64,000 bases of DNA, from contig NZ_KB976986.1 in the NCBI RefSeq assembly GCF_000399665.1, positions 2,439,261 to 2,503,260 on the forward strand. The letters are read 5' to 3'. Each line of letters starts with the position of its first letter. The first letter of the stretch is position 1. Made by a program: the position numbers and the translations under genes. Below the pieces are notes generated by a model. It was not told the origin of the DNA, searched no databases, and saw nothing but the letters and a program-made list of their open reading frames with translations. This DNA comes from Acinetobacter calcoaceticus ANC 3811. GTDB lineage: Bacteria; Pseudomonadota; Gammaproteobacteria; Pseudomonadales; Moraxellaceae. Positions 37,455 through 47,551 of the stretch are shown piece by piece.

Positions 37455-38813
37455 TTATAAAATAGTGCTAAGCAGTAGCGTGAAAGATAAACCCAACACT
37501 GAAATGATCGTTTCCAATACCGACCAAGTCTTGAGCGTCTGCCCCACGGTCATACCAAAATATTCTTTGATTAACCAAAATCCCGCATCATTTACATGTG
37601 AGAAAACCAATGAACCTGAGCCTGTGGCAAGCACTAAAAGTTCCGGCCTAACTGCAACACCAGCCGTGGCTGCAATTGGAGCCACAATGCTACAAGCAGT
37701 AGCCATAGCAACCGTTGCAGAACCTGTTGCCAAACGAATCAGTGCTGCAACAAACCAACCTAACAATAACGGCGACAAATTTGCCTTTAAAGCTGTAGAG
37801 ACGATTTCATTAGAAATACCACTGTCACGTAAAATGCCACCAAAACCACCACCAGCACCAACAATCAACATGATTCCGGCAATAGAAGCTAAACATCCGC
37901 CACAGAATTTTTCAATTTGCTCACGGTTAAAGCCCTGCATCGTACCAAAGGTAATAAAGCTGACCAGCACAGCAATAAGTAATGCAATATCAGAAGTACC
38001 AATAAAACGTAGTAAATCGTTTGCGAAAGTTTTCGGGGCAAAGAAAAGATCAGCCCAACTTCCGATCAACATCAACACTACTGGCAACATAATCGTAAAT
38101 AAGGTTATTCCAAAGCTTGGTAGCTCACGAGTTTCTTTTGTATCCGCCTCAACAAACTGCTTAAACAATGGATTGTTTTCAGGCAATTTGACATATTTAT
38201 TGATCCATAGCGCATACAATGGCCCTGCCACAATCGCAGTTGGTATGCCCACCAACAAGCTGTAAGCAATCGTTTTACCAATATCAGCGTGATAGGCCTG
38301 TACCGCCAACAAGGCTGCTGGATGTGGTGGAATTAAACCATGCACCACAGACAAACCTGCCACCATCGGCAAACCCACTATCAGTAAGGATTTACCTGTG
38401 CGTTTAGCAATGTTGAATGCGATTGGAATAAGTAGAACGAAACCAACTTCGAAAAATACGGGAAGACCAACAATAAGGGCAATAAACATCATGGCCCAGT
38501 GAATATTTTTCTCACCAAACCATTTAATTAAGGTAATTGCTATTCGCTCAGCACCACCCGACTCGGCCATCATTTTGCCGAGCATTGTTCCCAGTGCGAT
38601 GACAATCGCAAGGTGGCCCAAGGTTTTACCAGTACCAGCTTCATATGACTTAACAATATCGCCCATTGGCATGCCAACAGCTAAAGCTAAACCGAGTGAA
38701 ACAATAATAAGAACAAGAAATGGATAAATTCTGAACTTCGCGATCATGACAACCAATGCAATAATCGCGATTACAGTGTAGATAAGCAACATGCCACCCT
38801 GAACGGTCTCCAT
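37455..38813 (-). CDS. gntT: Gluconate permease, GntP family
   Basis: Inner-membrane gluconate:H+ symporter of 452 residues with around twelve to fourteen hydrophobic helices and typical family segments such as GLPVFFEVGFVLLIPIAF, HGLIPPHPAALLA and FSHVNDAGFWLIKEYF. It imports gluconate, which Acinetobacter can make outside the cytoplasm with its PQQ glucose dehydrogenase. It lies upstream of gntK and 186 bases after eda, in a gap with two small inverted repeats (one at 38956-38974). The exact paralogue (GntT, GntU or GntP) is not fixed by sequence alone. Confidence 0.93.
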   Translation of the reverse strand: METVQGGMLLIYTVIAIIALVVMIAKFRIYPFLVLIIVSLGLALAVGMPMGDIVKSYEAGTGKTLGHLAIVIALGTMLGKMMAESGGAERIAITLIKWFGEKNIHWAMMFIALIVGLPVFFEVGFVLLIPIAFNIAKRTGKSLLIVGLPMVAGLSVVHGLIPPHPAALLAVQAYHADIGKTIAYSLLVGIPTAIVAGPLYALWINKYVKLPENNPLFKQFVEADTKETRELPSFGITLFTIMLPVVLMLIGSWADLFFAPKTFANDLLRFIGTSDIALLIAVLVSFITFGTMQGFNREQIEKFCGGCLASIAGIMLIVGAGGGFGGILRDSGISNEIVSTALKANLSPLLLGWFVAALIRLATGSATVAMATACSIVAPIAATAGVAVRPELLVLATGSGSLVFSHVNDAGFWLIKEYFGMTVGQTLKTWSVLETIISVLGLSFTLLLSTIL

Positions 38814-38955
38814 GTGATACTTCTCCTTGGAATAATGCTATTTAGGCACACTGCCCAAACAAAGGTCTTCAACCACAGTAATTCCTACTGTTAAGACACT
38901 AAATTTTTATATTTAGGTGTGACCAGCACAAACTGGCCACCTCAATACAGCCTTA

Positions 38956-38974
38956 AAGCACATAGAATGTGCTT
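38956..38974 (-). terminator. Weak hairpin after eda
   Basis: Inverted repeat AAGCACAT / ATGTGCTT with a 3-base loop, 25 bases past the eda stop on the minus strand, not followed by a strong T-run. It may stabilise or partly terminate the edd-eda message before gntT. Confidence 0.4.
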
Positions 38975-38999
38975 CATTTTTTATAAATATTGACTACAT

Positions 39000-39629
39000 T
39001 TACAGTGCTCTCAACTGACTCGCAATTTGCGCTAAGCGAGTAATTTCAGCCCAGTCTTGTGCAGCTACAGCAGCTTTAGGCGTCAACCACGAGCCACCTA
39101 CACACACTACGTTTGGTTGCTTTAAGAAATCTGGCGCTGACTCTGCCGTAATTCCGCCTGTCGGGCAAAAACGTAAGTTTGGAAATGGACCATAAAATGC
39201 TTTTAGCATTTCAACCCCACCTGCTTGTTGAGCTGGAAAGAACTTCACAATCTCATAACCTAACTCAATCGCCTGAATCACGTCACTTGGTGTCATCACA
39301 CCCGGTAATAAAGGTAAACCAGCATCTTGTGCAGCCAAATGCAGATCTTTAGTTAAACCCGGGGACACACCAAATTGAGCACCTGCTTTTTTGGCTTGAG
39401 CACAATGTTCTGGCTTGGTAATCGTACCTACACCCACCACAATGTCATCCGCCAATTGGCTAGCACGCTCAATAGCAGCAAGACCCGCAGCGGTACGCAA
39501 CGTAATTTCAAGGACTTTTACACCGCCAGCATGTAAAGCACGTGATACATCTTCACCTTGTTCGGCAGAATCGAATGCCAACACGGGAATGACTGGGCCT
39601 AATTTGACGATATCTTCAATTTTAATCAT
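39000..39629 (-). CDS. eda: 2-keto-3-deoxy-6-phosphogluconate aldolase
   Basis: Class I aldolase that cleaves KDPG to pyruvate and glyceraldehyde-3-phosphate, the closing step of the Entner-Doudoroff pathway. The 209 residues have Glu41 and Arg45 in LEITLRTAAG and the Schiff-base Lys129 in YEIVKFFPAQ. The length is standard. It starts 20 bases after edd, the usual edd-eda pairing. Acinetobacter lacks a complete upper glycolysis, so this pathway is its route for hexose and gluconate carbon. Confidence 0.96.
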   Translation of the reverse strand: MIKIEDIVKLGPVIPVLAFDSAEQGEDVSRALHAGGVKVLEITLRTAAGLAAIERASQLADDIVVGVGTITKPEHCAQAKKAGAQFGVSPGLTKDLHLAAQDAGLPLLPGVMTPSDVIQAIELGYEIVKFFPAQQAGGVEMLKAFYGPFPNLRFCPTGGITAESAPDFLKQPNVVCVGGSWLTPKAAVAAQDWAEITRLAQIASQLRAL

Positions 39630-39649
39630 TATTTTTCAGTTCCTTTGAC

Positions 39650-41503
39650 TCAAATCTGCTCTGGTGAAGTTTCACCAACTAATGCACCAAATACAGATGC
39701 TCCATGTTCAGCTGGCGCAGCAGCAGCACGGAAAACACCAAATAATTCACGGCCAAAACCGACTTCGTTTTCTGCCTGATGTTCTGGCTGTGCAACAGGA
39801 CGCGACTGCCAAGTCTGTTCATCTATTTCAACATCGAGTACGCCTGCCTCAGCATCAATAATCAACATATCGCCTGTTTGCACTTTAGCAATCGGCCCAT
39901 TTAATAAGGCCTCAGGAGATAAATGAATCACCGCAGGAACTTTGCCTGAAGCACCAGACATACGCCCATCAGTGACTAAAGCAACGTGGAAACCTTGGTC
40001 TTGTAAAACACCTAACACAGGAGTTAAACGATGCAATTCAGGCATACCGTTAGCACGCGCACCTTGGAAACGAACAACTGCAATAAAATCTCGATGTAAC
40101 TCACCACGATCAAACGCTGCTTGTACTGCTTCTTGAGAATCAAACACGATTGCCGGAGCTTTAACTTTACGGTGCTCTGGCGCAACAGCAGAAATCTTGA
40201 TAACACCACGGCCAAGACGACCTTGCATTAAACGCAAGCCGCCATCTGGTTGAAACGGCTCGTCAATGCTACGTAGAACCTTGTCATCAAGGCTTTGAAC
40301 CACACCATCAACCCAAGTGAGCTTGCCATCAATCAGTTTTGGTTCTTTGGTGTAATGCTGCAAACCTTTACCAGCCACTGTCGTTACATCGTTATGCAAC
40401 AAGCCAGCTTCAAGTAAGTTACGAATAAGGAAAGCAACCCCACCCGCAGCTTGGAAATGGTTTACATCGGCCTTACCATTTGGATAGATTTTTGCGAGCA
40501 ATGGAACAACAGCCGATAACTCATCGAAGTCATCCCAGTCAATCAAGACACCAGCGGCACGAGCAATCGCAATCAAATGCAAAGTATGGTTGGTTGAACC
40601 ACCTGTAGCGAGTAATGCCACAATGCCGTTTATAATTGCTTTTTCATCAACCACATGACCAATCGGCGTGTAGTTTCCGCGCTCAACTGTTAAATCAAGT
40701 ACACGAATCGCAGCTTCTGCGGTAAGCGCATCACGTAATGGTGTGTGAGGATGAACAAATGCAGCGCTTGGCAAATGCAAACCCATCACTTCCATCAGCA
40801 TCTGATTACTGTTGGCTGTACCGTAAAAAGTACAAGTCCCTTGTCCGTGATAAGCAGCTGACTCAGCTTCTAGCAAAGCATCTCGGCCAACTTGGCCCGT
40901 TGCAAATTGCTGGCGAATTTTGGCTTTCTCATCATTAGATAAGCCACTACTCATTGGGCCAGCTGGCACAAAAATAGTCGGCAAATAGCCGAACTGCAAA
41001 GCACCAATCAACAAACCTGGTACAATCTTGTCGCAAACACCCAAACATAAAGCTGCATCAAACATGTTATGAGACAATGCAATCGCCGTGCTCATTGCAA
41101 TCGTTTCACGAGAGAACAATGACAGTTCCATGCCAGCATTACCTTGGGTAATACCGTCACACATTGCAGGTACACCACCAGCAAACTGTGCTACTCCCCC
41201 ATTTTCACGAGCGGCTGTTTTAATTAAATCTGGAAATGTTTTATAGGGTGCATGAGCCGACAGCATTTCGTTATATGACGACACAATGCCAATATTTGGT
41301 TCACGGCCTACTTTAATAATTAATTTTTCATTATCTTCCATGCCGGCAAAACCATGAGCCAGATTGGCACATGAAAGTGCTCCACGAGCCGGAAATTTGC
41401 CTTGTGCATGTTCAATACGTTGTAAATATGCAGAACGAGTTTTTTGACTACGTGCGATTACACGCTCAGTCACTTTTGCCAATATTGGATTCGGCAAGTC
41501 CAT
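39650..41503 (-). CDS. edd: Phosphogluconate dehydratase
   Basis: First Entner-Doudoroff enzyme, converting 6-phosphogluconate to KDPG. IlvD/Edd family with a [4Fe-4S] cluster; conserved segments include [32 protein letters not shown] and [16 protein letters not shown] place the start at the ATG at 41503 ([15 protein letters not shown], 617 residues), with AGGAG eight bases before it. The reading frame stays open for 90 bases upstream and would encode a hydrophobic stretch with a lipobox-like LSGC; a cytosolic enzyme needs none, so it is left out. It leads the edd-eda-gntT-gntK group. Confidence 0.94.
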   Translation of the reverse strand: MDLPNPILAKVTERVIARSQKTRSAYLQRIEHAQGKFPARGALSCANLAHGFAGMEDNEKLIIKVGREPNIGIVSSYNEMLSAHAPYKTFPDLIKTAARENGGVAQFAGGVPAMCDGITQGNAGMELSLFSRETIAMSTAIALSHNMFDAALCLGVCDKIVPGLLIGALQFGYLPTIFVPAGPMSSGLSNDEKAKIRQQFATGQVGRDALLEAESAAYHGQGTCTFYGTANSNQMLMEVMGLHLPSAAFVHPHTPLRDALTAEAAIRVLDLTVERGNYTPIGHVVDEKAIINGIVALLATGGSTNHTLHLIAIARAAGVLIDWDDFDELSAVVPLLAKIYPNGKADVNHFQAAGGVAFLIRNLLEAGLLHNDVTTVAGKGLQHYTKEPKLIDGKLTWVDGVVQSLDDKVLRSIDEPFQPDGGLRLMQGRLGRGVIKISAVAPEHRKVKAPAIVFDSQEAVQAAFDRGELHRDFIAVVRFQGARANGMPELHRLTPVLGVLQDQGFHVALVTDGRMSGASGKVPAVIHLSPEALLNGPIAKVQTGDMLIIDAEAGVLDVEIDEQTWQSRPVAQPEHQAENEVGFGRELFGVFRAAAAPAEHGASVFGALVGETSPEQI

Positions 41504-42263
41504 GCTGGACGCTCCTGTACAACCGGATAAGCCGGAAAATAAAAATAGACCAAATGATATATTTTTTATGATCATTTGAAAAAGGATGAACAATATTATT
41601 CAGGCAAAAAGAGACATGCAACCCCAGCCAATTCTGCTGTAATGACCTCAGCACAAGCTTTAAAGGCATAGCAAGTCTATGTTTGAGACAAAAGATTTAT
41701 TTAATATTTAGGTGTATTTACAGTTAAGCCAACCCTTAAAAAATACGGTAAAATTATTGTAAATCAATATAATAAAATAGATTTACCACTATAGATGCGA
41801 TGGGCTTTTCACTCTAATTTTTAGTTCTAATAACCCTATGTTTTATTCTTTTTAATTTCCACTAATACCGTTAAATCTTAATTTCAATTACGTATATTAT
41901 TTGTAATATATGCTTAAAATTTAATTTAACGAAGTTGTTCACCCTTTTAATAAACGATCGGCTTTTGGCATTTAAAATGCATATTTGGTTCAGGTTCTAT
42001 TTTTCATAAATGTATACAAAAAAACCGTTTCTATCTTCATAAAAAAACAAGGAATACAGTGGTTAAGCTTTATACTGGACAAATATTAGTGACAAATAAT
42101 TTGATGGTCGATAGTGCTTAAGTCTAATGGCCTAAAGTCTATCTTGGACAGAAAAACAACACATGTTAAAACAGGACAACCCGTTCAATCTGTATCGAAA
42201 AATAATACATCTTGAACAGGAAGTTAGGGAAACTATTTTAAATCAGGACTTGGGTATTTCAAC
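41504..42263. other. AT-rich 760-base intergenic region between edd and ackA
   Basis: Divergent control region for edd (minus) and ackA (plus), unusually long for this genome. It holds two palindromes, TATATTA-TTTG-TAATATA (41893-41910) and GCATT-TAA-AATGC (41968-41980), three copies of GGACA (42077, 42146 and 42174), and a possible ackA promoter TTGAAC-16-TATTTT at 42212-42239. An unlisted 39-codon open frame (42163-42282) overlaps the ackA start. No RNA gene was recognised. Confidence 0.6.
42212..42239 (+). promoter_or_regulatory. Candidate ackA-pta promoter
   Basis: TTGAAC, a 16-base spacer and TATTTT, ending 24 bases before the GTG start of ackA. The boxes match only in part and the resulting leader would be short, so this is tentative. 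Confidence 0.35.
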
Positions 42264-43466
42264 GTGGCTATATCAGTATTAGTTATCAATTGCGGCTCTT
42301 CATCTATTAAATACGCGCTGGTTTCAGAGCGTCGTGAAGATCGTATTTACGGTTTAGCAGAAAACTTGGGGGCAGCTGATGCTCGTATTAAGGGAGTTAC
42401 TGTTGGTGGTGAACCACTTGAACTTTCAATTCCCTATGCTGACCATGCCAAAGCTTTAGAAACTTTACTTGCACGTCTTGCCAACTACAAACCGCAAGCA
42501 ATCGGACATCGTGTTGTACACGGTGGTAGTTTAACCAAAGCCGAATTACTCACTCCTGAGATTATTGAACGTATTCGTGCAGCAACGCCTTTAGCTCCGC
42601 TTCATAACCCTGCACATTTAATTGGTATTGACGCAACTGTACGCCTATTTCCTGAATTACCTCAAGTTGCCGTATTTGACACTGCATTCCATCAAACCAT
42701 GCCACCGCATGCCTACCGTTATGCAATTCCTAAGTTTTTATTTACAGATCATAATGTTCGCCGTTATGGCTTCCATGGTACAAGCCACGCCTATGTATCT
42801 GACAAAGCGAGTGAACTCGCAGGTAACCTGAAAAAAGGTGGATGGTTAACAGCGCATCTAGGGAACGGCAGTTCAACTTGCGCAGTATGGAATGGACAAA
42901 GTGTTGATACCTCTATGGGCCTTACTCCGCTTGAAGGTGTGGTAATGGGAACCCGTAGTGGTGACGTTGACCCGAGTTTACATAGCTTCCTTGCGAAAAA
43001 TCTTGGTTGGGACTTGGCTAAAATTGATAAAGTTTTAAATAACGAAAGTGGCTTACTTGGCTTATCTCAATTATCTAATGACATGCGTACAGTGATTGAA
43101 GCTGCTGAAAATGGCAACGAAGATGCTAGTCTTGCAATTGAAGTCTTTAGCTATCGCCTGGCAAAATCACTTGCTGCATTAAGCTGTGGTTTACCAACTT
43201 TGGATGGCTTAATCTTTACTGGTGGTATTGGCGAAAACTCAGCTTATATTCGTGAAAAAACCTTAGCTTATTTACCTCATTTCGGTTTGCAGCTTGATAA
43301 AGATCAAAACAATAACCTAAAACATGGCACTGAAGGCCGAATCGACAATGGAACTGGTCCACAAATTTGGGTCATTCCTACAGATGAAGAAGGCCGTATT
43401 GCTAAAGAAACTCGTCAAGTTGTTGAAGCGGCAGAAAATACAGCATCTGTAGCAAGCCTTGCTTAA
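42264..43466 (+). CDS. ackA: Acetate kinase
   Basis: Interconverts acetyl phosphate plus ADP and acetate plus ATP. The 400 residues show the acetokinase signatures: NCGSSSIKY at the N-terminus (Asn9), [18 protein letters not shown] with the catalytic Asp, [10 protein letters not shown], and a C-terminal [12 protein letters not shown]. The start codon is GTG at 42264, with only a weak GGG ten bases before it; no in-frame ATG is near. pta follows after 41 bases, so the two form the classic acetate overflow/assimilation operon. Confidence 0.96.
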   Translation: MAISVLVINCGSSSIKYALVSERREDRIYGLAENLGAADARIKGVTVGGEPLELSIPYADHAKALETLLARLANYKPQAIGHRVVHGGSLTKAELLTPEIIERIRAATPLAPLHNPAHLIGIDATVRLFPELPQVAVFDTAFHQTMPPHAYRYAIPKFLFTDHNVRRYGFHGTSHAYVSDKASELAGNLKKGGWLTAHLGNGSSTCAVWNGQSVDTSMGLTPLEGVVMGTRSGDVDPSLHSFLAKNLGWDLAKIDKVLNNESGLLGLSQLSNDMRTVIEAAENGNEDASLAIEVFSYRLAKSLAALSCGLPTLDGLIFTGGIGENSAYIREKTLAYLPHFGLQLDKDQNNNLKHGTEGRIDNGTGPQIWVIPTDEEGRIAKETRQVVEAAENTASVASLA

Positions 43467-43507
43467 TTAGAGCTCAGCGAAAACTCGATATTTATTTATA
43501 GGTTTAT

Positions 43508-45652
43508 ATGAATACAATTTTATTGATTCCTACAGGCGAAGGGGTTGGTTTAACCTCTGCCTGCTTAGGCATGATTTACGCACTTGATTGCAACGGGATT
43601 AAAGCAGGCTTTTTAAAACCATTTTCTCAAGAAGACCAAGAGCAGCTTGACCGAACAACTTCATTATTCGGTCATTTATTTCAAAGTAAAACTGTTCAAT
43701 CTATTTCGCATGAAAAATTAACTCAGCTTATTGCCGCTGGGGAAGTAGATGAATTACTTGAAGAAGCTGTTAGCCTTCACCGTAGTGTTGCAGCAGATCA
43801 CGATGTCATTATTGTGGAAGGCTTATTACCTAACGGACAAGACCACTTCGCCAGTGAACTCAATGCAAGTCTTGCTCAAGCGCTTGATGCAGAAGTCGTA
43901 TTGGTTAGTACAGCAGATATTCAAAACCCGAAAAAAGCCGCAGAAAAAGTAGATGCTCATTTACGTCAATTTGGTGGAACATCTTCAAATCGTACTGCTG
44001 GTGTACTCTTTATGCGTACCCGTGGATTAACTGAAGAAACAGCACAAATTCCTGTTGCGTTTGATCCATCGTTACGACCGACTGAAGAAATCGCAAAATT
44101 TACGACCGAACTGCAAAAATATAATCGTTATTTTGGCTCTAGCGATTTACCAATTATTGGACTAGTTCCATTTAGTAACACGCTAAGCGTACCAAGAACA
44201 CTTGATATTGCAAATGTCATTGATGGGCAATGGGTACATCAAGGTGAAGCTAAAACACGTCGTATTTTGCATTCGAGTTTAATTGCTTCAAGCATTGAAT
44301 ATGAACTGAACAAGTTCATTGCAGGCGAGTTGATTATTAGTGCATCTGAGCGTACCGACGTTTTACTTGCAAGTAGTTTGGCAACCAGCAATGGTATTCC
44401 TCTGGCGGGTTTGGTACTTACAGAAAGAGAAGCACCAGCACCCGAGCTTTTAGAGTTTTGTCAAAGTGCGATTAAACAAGGTTTGCCGATTTTACATACC
44501 CGTTTAAACACACTTGAAACCGCTCAGCGTCTATCTAATTTTGGCAATGAAATTCCAACAGACGATACCGAACGTGCTGAGCAAGTGACCCGATTTGTTT
44601 CAAGTCATATTGATGTTGAATGGCTTAAACAGCATAGCAACAATGCAGCTACCCCTCGCCTGTCGCCATCGGCTTTCCGTCATGAACTGGTACAAAAATC
44701 GATTGCAGCGAAAAAACGGATTGTACTGCCTGAAGGTGATGAACCACGCACGATTCAAGCAGCGGCAATTTGTCAGGCACGCGGTATTGCTGACTGTATT
44801 TTGCTGGCTAAACCAGATGTAGTACAGGATGTTGCAAAAGCACGCAGTATTGAATTGCCTGCTGAGCTGGCAATTGTCGACCCTGATAGTATTCGCGATC
44901 AATATGTGGGACCAATGGTTGAGCTACGTAAAGGTAAACTCAACGAGCTTCAAGCAAAAGAACAACTTCAAGATACTGTTGTGCTTGGCACCATGATGTT
45001 AGCTTTAGACGAAGTCGATGGTTTAGTTTCAGGTGCAGTACACACCACTGCAAATACGGTCCGCCCAGCATTCCAGCTCATCAAAACAGCCCCTGATTAT
45101 TCACTGGTTTCATCAATCTTCTTTATGCTTTTACCAGATGAAGTTTATGTGTATGGCGACTGTGCAATTAACCCAGACCCGACAGCAGAACAACTTGCTG
45201 AAATTGCAATTCAGTCGGCTGACTCAGCGAAAGCATTTGGAATTGACCCACGTATTGCCATGATCAGTTACTCAACTGGCACTTCTGGAACAGGTGCTGA
45301 TGTTGAGAAGGTACAGCAAGCAACTCAAATTGCTCAGCAACGCCGCCCTGATTTACTGATTGATGGTCCACTTCAATACGATGCAGCTTCAGTTGAAAGT
45401 GTGGGACGTCAAAAAGCACCAGACTCACGTGTTGCTGGTCGTGCCAATGTATTTATTTTCCCAGATTTAAATACGGGTAATACCACTTACAAAGCGGTAC
45501 AACGTGCTGCCAATGTCGTGAGCGTTGGACCAATGCTGCAAGGTCTAAACAAACCAGTTAATGACTTGTCTCGAGGCGCATTAGTAGATGACATCGTCTT
45601 TACCATTGCATTAACAGCAATTCAGGCAGAGCAACAAGCCGCTGCTAAATAA
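43508..45652 (+). CDS. pta: Phosphate acetyltransferase (long form)
   Basis: Converts acetyl-CoA and phosphate to acetyl phosphate. The 714 residues correspond to the long multidomain form: an N-terminal BioD-like P-loop domain (about 1-200), a middle DRTGG domain (about 220-330), and the C-terminal catalytic PTA_PTB domain (about 390-710, with GLVSGAVHTTANTVRPAFQL and FMLLPDEVYVYGDCAI). The middle and N-terminal domains are regulatory in enterobacteria. It lies 41 bases after ackA and ends before a strong terminator. Confidence 0.96.
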   Translation: MNTILLIPTGEGVGLTSACLGMIYALDCNGIKAGFLKPFSQEDQEQLDRTTSLFGHLFQSKTVQSISHEKLTQLIAAGEVDELLEEAVSLHRSVAADHDVIIVEGLLPNGQDHFASELNASLAQALDAEVVLVSTADIQNPKKAAEKVDAHLRQFGGTSSNRTAGVLFMRTRGLTEETAQIPVAFDPSLRPTEEIAKFTTELQKYNRYFGSSDLPIIGLVPFSNTLSVPRTLDIANVIDGQWVHQGEAKTRRILHSSLIASSIEYELNKFIAGELIISASERTDVLLASSLATSNGIPLAGLVLTEREAPAPELLEFCQSAIKQGLPILHTRLNTLETAQRLSNFGNEIPTDDTERAEQVTRFVSSHIDVEWLKQHSNNAATPRLSPSAFRHELVQKSIAAKKRIVLPEGDEPRTIQAAAICQARGIADCILLAKPDVVQDVAKARSIELPAELAIVDPDSIRDQYVGPMVELRKGKLNELQAKEQLQDTVVLGTMMLALDEVDGLVSGAVHTTANTVRPAFQLIKTAPDYSLVSSIFFMLLPDEVYVYGDCAINPDPTAEQLAEIAIQSADSAKAFGIDPRIAMISYSTGTSGTGADVEKVQQATQIAQQRRPDLLIDGPLQYDAASVESVGRQKAPDSRVAGRANVFIFPDLNTGNTTYKAVQRAANVVSVGPMLQGLNKPVNDLSRGALVDDIVFTIALTAIQAEQQAAAK

Positions 45653-45682
45653 TTAATATAATTTTAACTGTTTCTACCTCTC

Positions 45683-45715
45683 GCCATTTGATGTCCGCTC
45701 AAATGGCTTTTTTTT
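45683..45715 (+). terminator. Intrinsic terminator after pta
   Basis: Perfect 9-base inverted repeat GCCATTTGA / TCAAATGGC with a 7-base loop and eight T residues, 31 bases after the pta stop. Confidence 0.93.
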
Positions 45716-45883
45716 ATTTTAGTCACTCAAAAATAAATAATTTTCCCGATTTTTCACTTTTAAATCACTTCAAATCTTCTTATGCGACTTTCGGTCAAAA
45801 GATCAACCAATCTCCCACAACACTGTATTTTTGTCATATAATTTAGCCCGCTAGCTAACAGCCCGCTCAAGAGATTTTCTGGT

Positions 45884-47410
45884 ATGACAACGATTATCAA
45901 ACAAGATGACTTGATTACATCGATCAAGGACGCCCTACAGTTTATTTCGTACTATCACCCGCAAGACTTTATCCAAGCGATGAGCCGTGCTTATGATCGC
46001 GAAGAAAACCAAGCTGCAAAGGATGCAATTGCACAGATTCTAATTAACTCTCGCATGTGTGCGGAAGGTCATCGTCCAATTTGCCAAGATACTGGTATTG
46101 TTAACGTTTTCCTTGAAGTGGGCTTAGATGTTAAATTCGATTTAACAATGAGCTTAGACGATGCAGTAAATGAAGGTGTTCGCCAAGGTTACCTTGAAAA
46201 CAGCAACGTTCTTCGTGCATCTGTACTTGCAGATCCAGCATTTGGTCGCAAAAATACAAAAGATAATACCCCTGCTGTAATTCACTACAAACTCGTTCCG
46301 GGTAACAAAGTAGATATTACTGTTGCTGCTAAAGGTGGCGGTTCAGAAAACAAATCTAAACTTGCGATGCTTAACCCATCTGACTCGATTGTTGACTGGG
46401 TACTTAAAACTGTTCCAACTATGGGTGCAGGCTGGTGTCCTCCAGGTATGCTCGGTATTGGTATTGGTGGTACTGCTGAAAAAGCCATGATGCTTGCTAA
46501 AGAAGCACTCATGGAAGAAATCAACATGGACGAATTACTTCGCCGTGGACCAGAGAACAAAATCGAAGAACTTCGTATCGAAATCTTTGAAAAAGTAAAC
46601 GCACTTGGTATTGGTGCTCAAGGTCTTGGTGGTTTAACGACTGTTCTTGACATTAAAATCAAAGACTACCCATGTCACGCTGCTGGTAAACCAGTAGGCA
46701 TGATTCCTAACTGTGCTGCTACTCGTCACGCTCACTTCCAGCTTGATGGTTCAGGTGTAGCTCATATTCACGCACCAAAACTTGAAGACTATCCATCTGT
46801 AACTTGGGATTCTTCAAAGTCTAAACGTGTAAACCTTGATACCATTACTCAAGAAGAAATGGATTCTTGGAAACCAGGTGATACATTACTTCTTAGCGGA
46901 ACAATGTACACAGGTCGTGATGCTGCTCACAAACGTATGGTTGAAATGATCGACAACGGTGAAGAATTACCAGTTGATCTTAAAGGCAAGTTTATTTACT
47001 ACGTAGGCCCAGTTGATCCAGTGGGTGATGAAGTCGTTGGTCCTGCTGGTCCTACAACTGCAACACGTATGGATAAATTCACACGTAAAGTATTAGAACA
47101 TACTGGTCTATTCGGTATGATCGGTAAAGCTGATCGTGGCCCTACAGCAATTGAAGCAATCAAAGACAACAAAGCAACTTACTTAATGGCAGTTGGCGGT
47201 GCGGCTTACCTCGTATCTAAAGCTGTTCGCGAAGCTGAAGTTGTTGCGTTTGCAGACTTAGGTATGGAAGCAATCTACAAATTCGTAGTTGAAGATATGC
47301 CTGTTTCTGTTGCAGTTGATGTAAACGGTACATCAATTCATGCAATTGCTCCAAAAATCTGGCAAGCGAAAATTGGAAAAATTCCAGTAGTCGACGCTGC
47401 GGCAGGCTAA
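45884..47410 (+). CDS. fumA: Fumarate hydratase, class I ([4Fe-4S])
   Basis: Iron-sulfur fumarase of the TCA cycle, hydrating fumarate to malate. The 508 residues hold the N-terminal cluster domain (Cys in RMCAEGHRPICQDTG, and the GIGIGGTAEKAMM stretch) and the C-terminal fumarase beta domain (GTMYTGRDAAHKRM, GPTTATRMDKF). The length fits class I FumA/FumB. It is a single-gene unit with its own terminator. An oxygen-sensitive cluster enzyme in an aerobe implies a second, class II fumarase elsewhere, which cannot be checked here. Confidence 0.95.
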   Translation: MTTIIKQDDLITSIKDALQFISYYHPQDFIQAMSRAYDREENQAAKDAIAQILINSRMCAEGHRPICQDTGIVNVFLEVGLDVKFDLTMSLDDAVNEGVRQGYLENSNVLRASVLADPAFGRKNTKDNTPAVIHYKLVPGNKVDITVAAKGGGSENKSKLAMLNPSDSIVDWVLKTVPTMGAGWCPPGMLGIGIGGTAEKAMMLAKEALMEEINMDELLRRGPENKIEELRIEIFEKVNALGIGAQGLGGLTTVLDIKIKDYPCHAAGKPVGMIPNCAATRHAHFQLDGSGVAHIHAPKLEDYPSVTWDSSKSKRVNLDTITQEEMDSWKPGDTLLLSGTMYTGRDAAHKRMVEMIDNGEELPVDLKGKFIYYVGPVDPVGDEVVGPAGPTTATRMDKFTRKVLEHTGLFGMIGKADRGPTAIEAIKDNKATYLMAVGGAAYLVSKAVREAEVVAFADLGMEAIYKFVVEDMPVSVAVDVNGTSIHAIAPKIWQAKIGKIPVVDAAAG

Positions 47411-47415
47411 TCAAG

Positions 47416-47442
47416 AAAAGCACCGAATTCGGTGCTTTTTTT
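47416..47442 (+). terminator. Intrinsic terminator after fumA
   Basis: Self-complementary stretch AGCACCGA/ATTCGGTGCT flanked by an A-run and seven T residues, starting five bases after the fumA stop. The arms touch in the middle, so the loop is formed from the central AATT. Confidence 0.9.
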
Positions 47443-47551
47443 ATGCATTCTTTTTTATTTTAAAATCTGAAAAGAATTGTAACAATTACTTCTTCAATCT
47501 GTGCTATTAATAAATGCACTCTCTCGCCATATATTGAATATAGGTCATTTC

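Noticed and set aside
37465-38265. 266-codon open frame on the plus strand
   Set aside because: It is wholly antisense to the gluconate permease, whose family motifs are clear; long antisense frames are common opposite hydrophobic proteins.
38845-38936. Small palindromes GGCA-CAC-TGCC and CCAG-CACAAA-CTGG upstream of gntT
   Set aside because: Four-base arms are expected by chance in a gap of this size; no match to a GntR-type operator I could defend.
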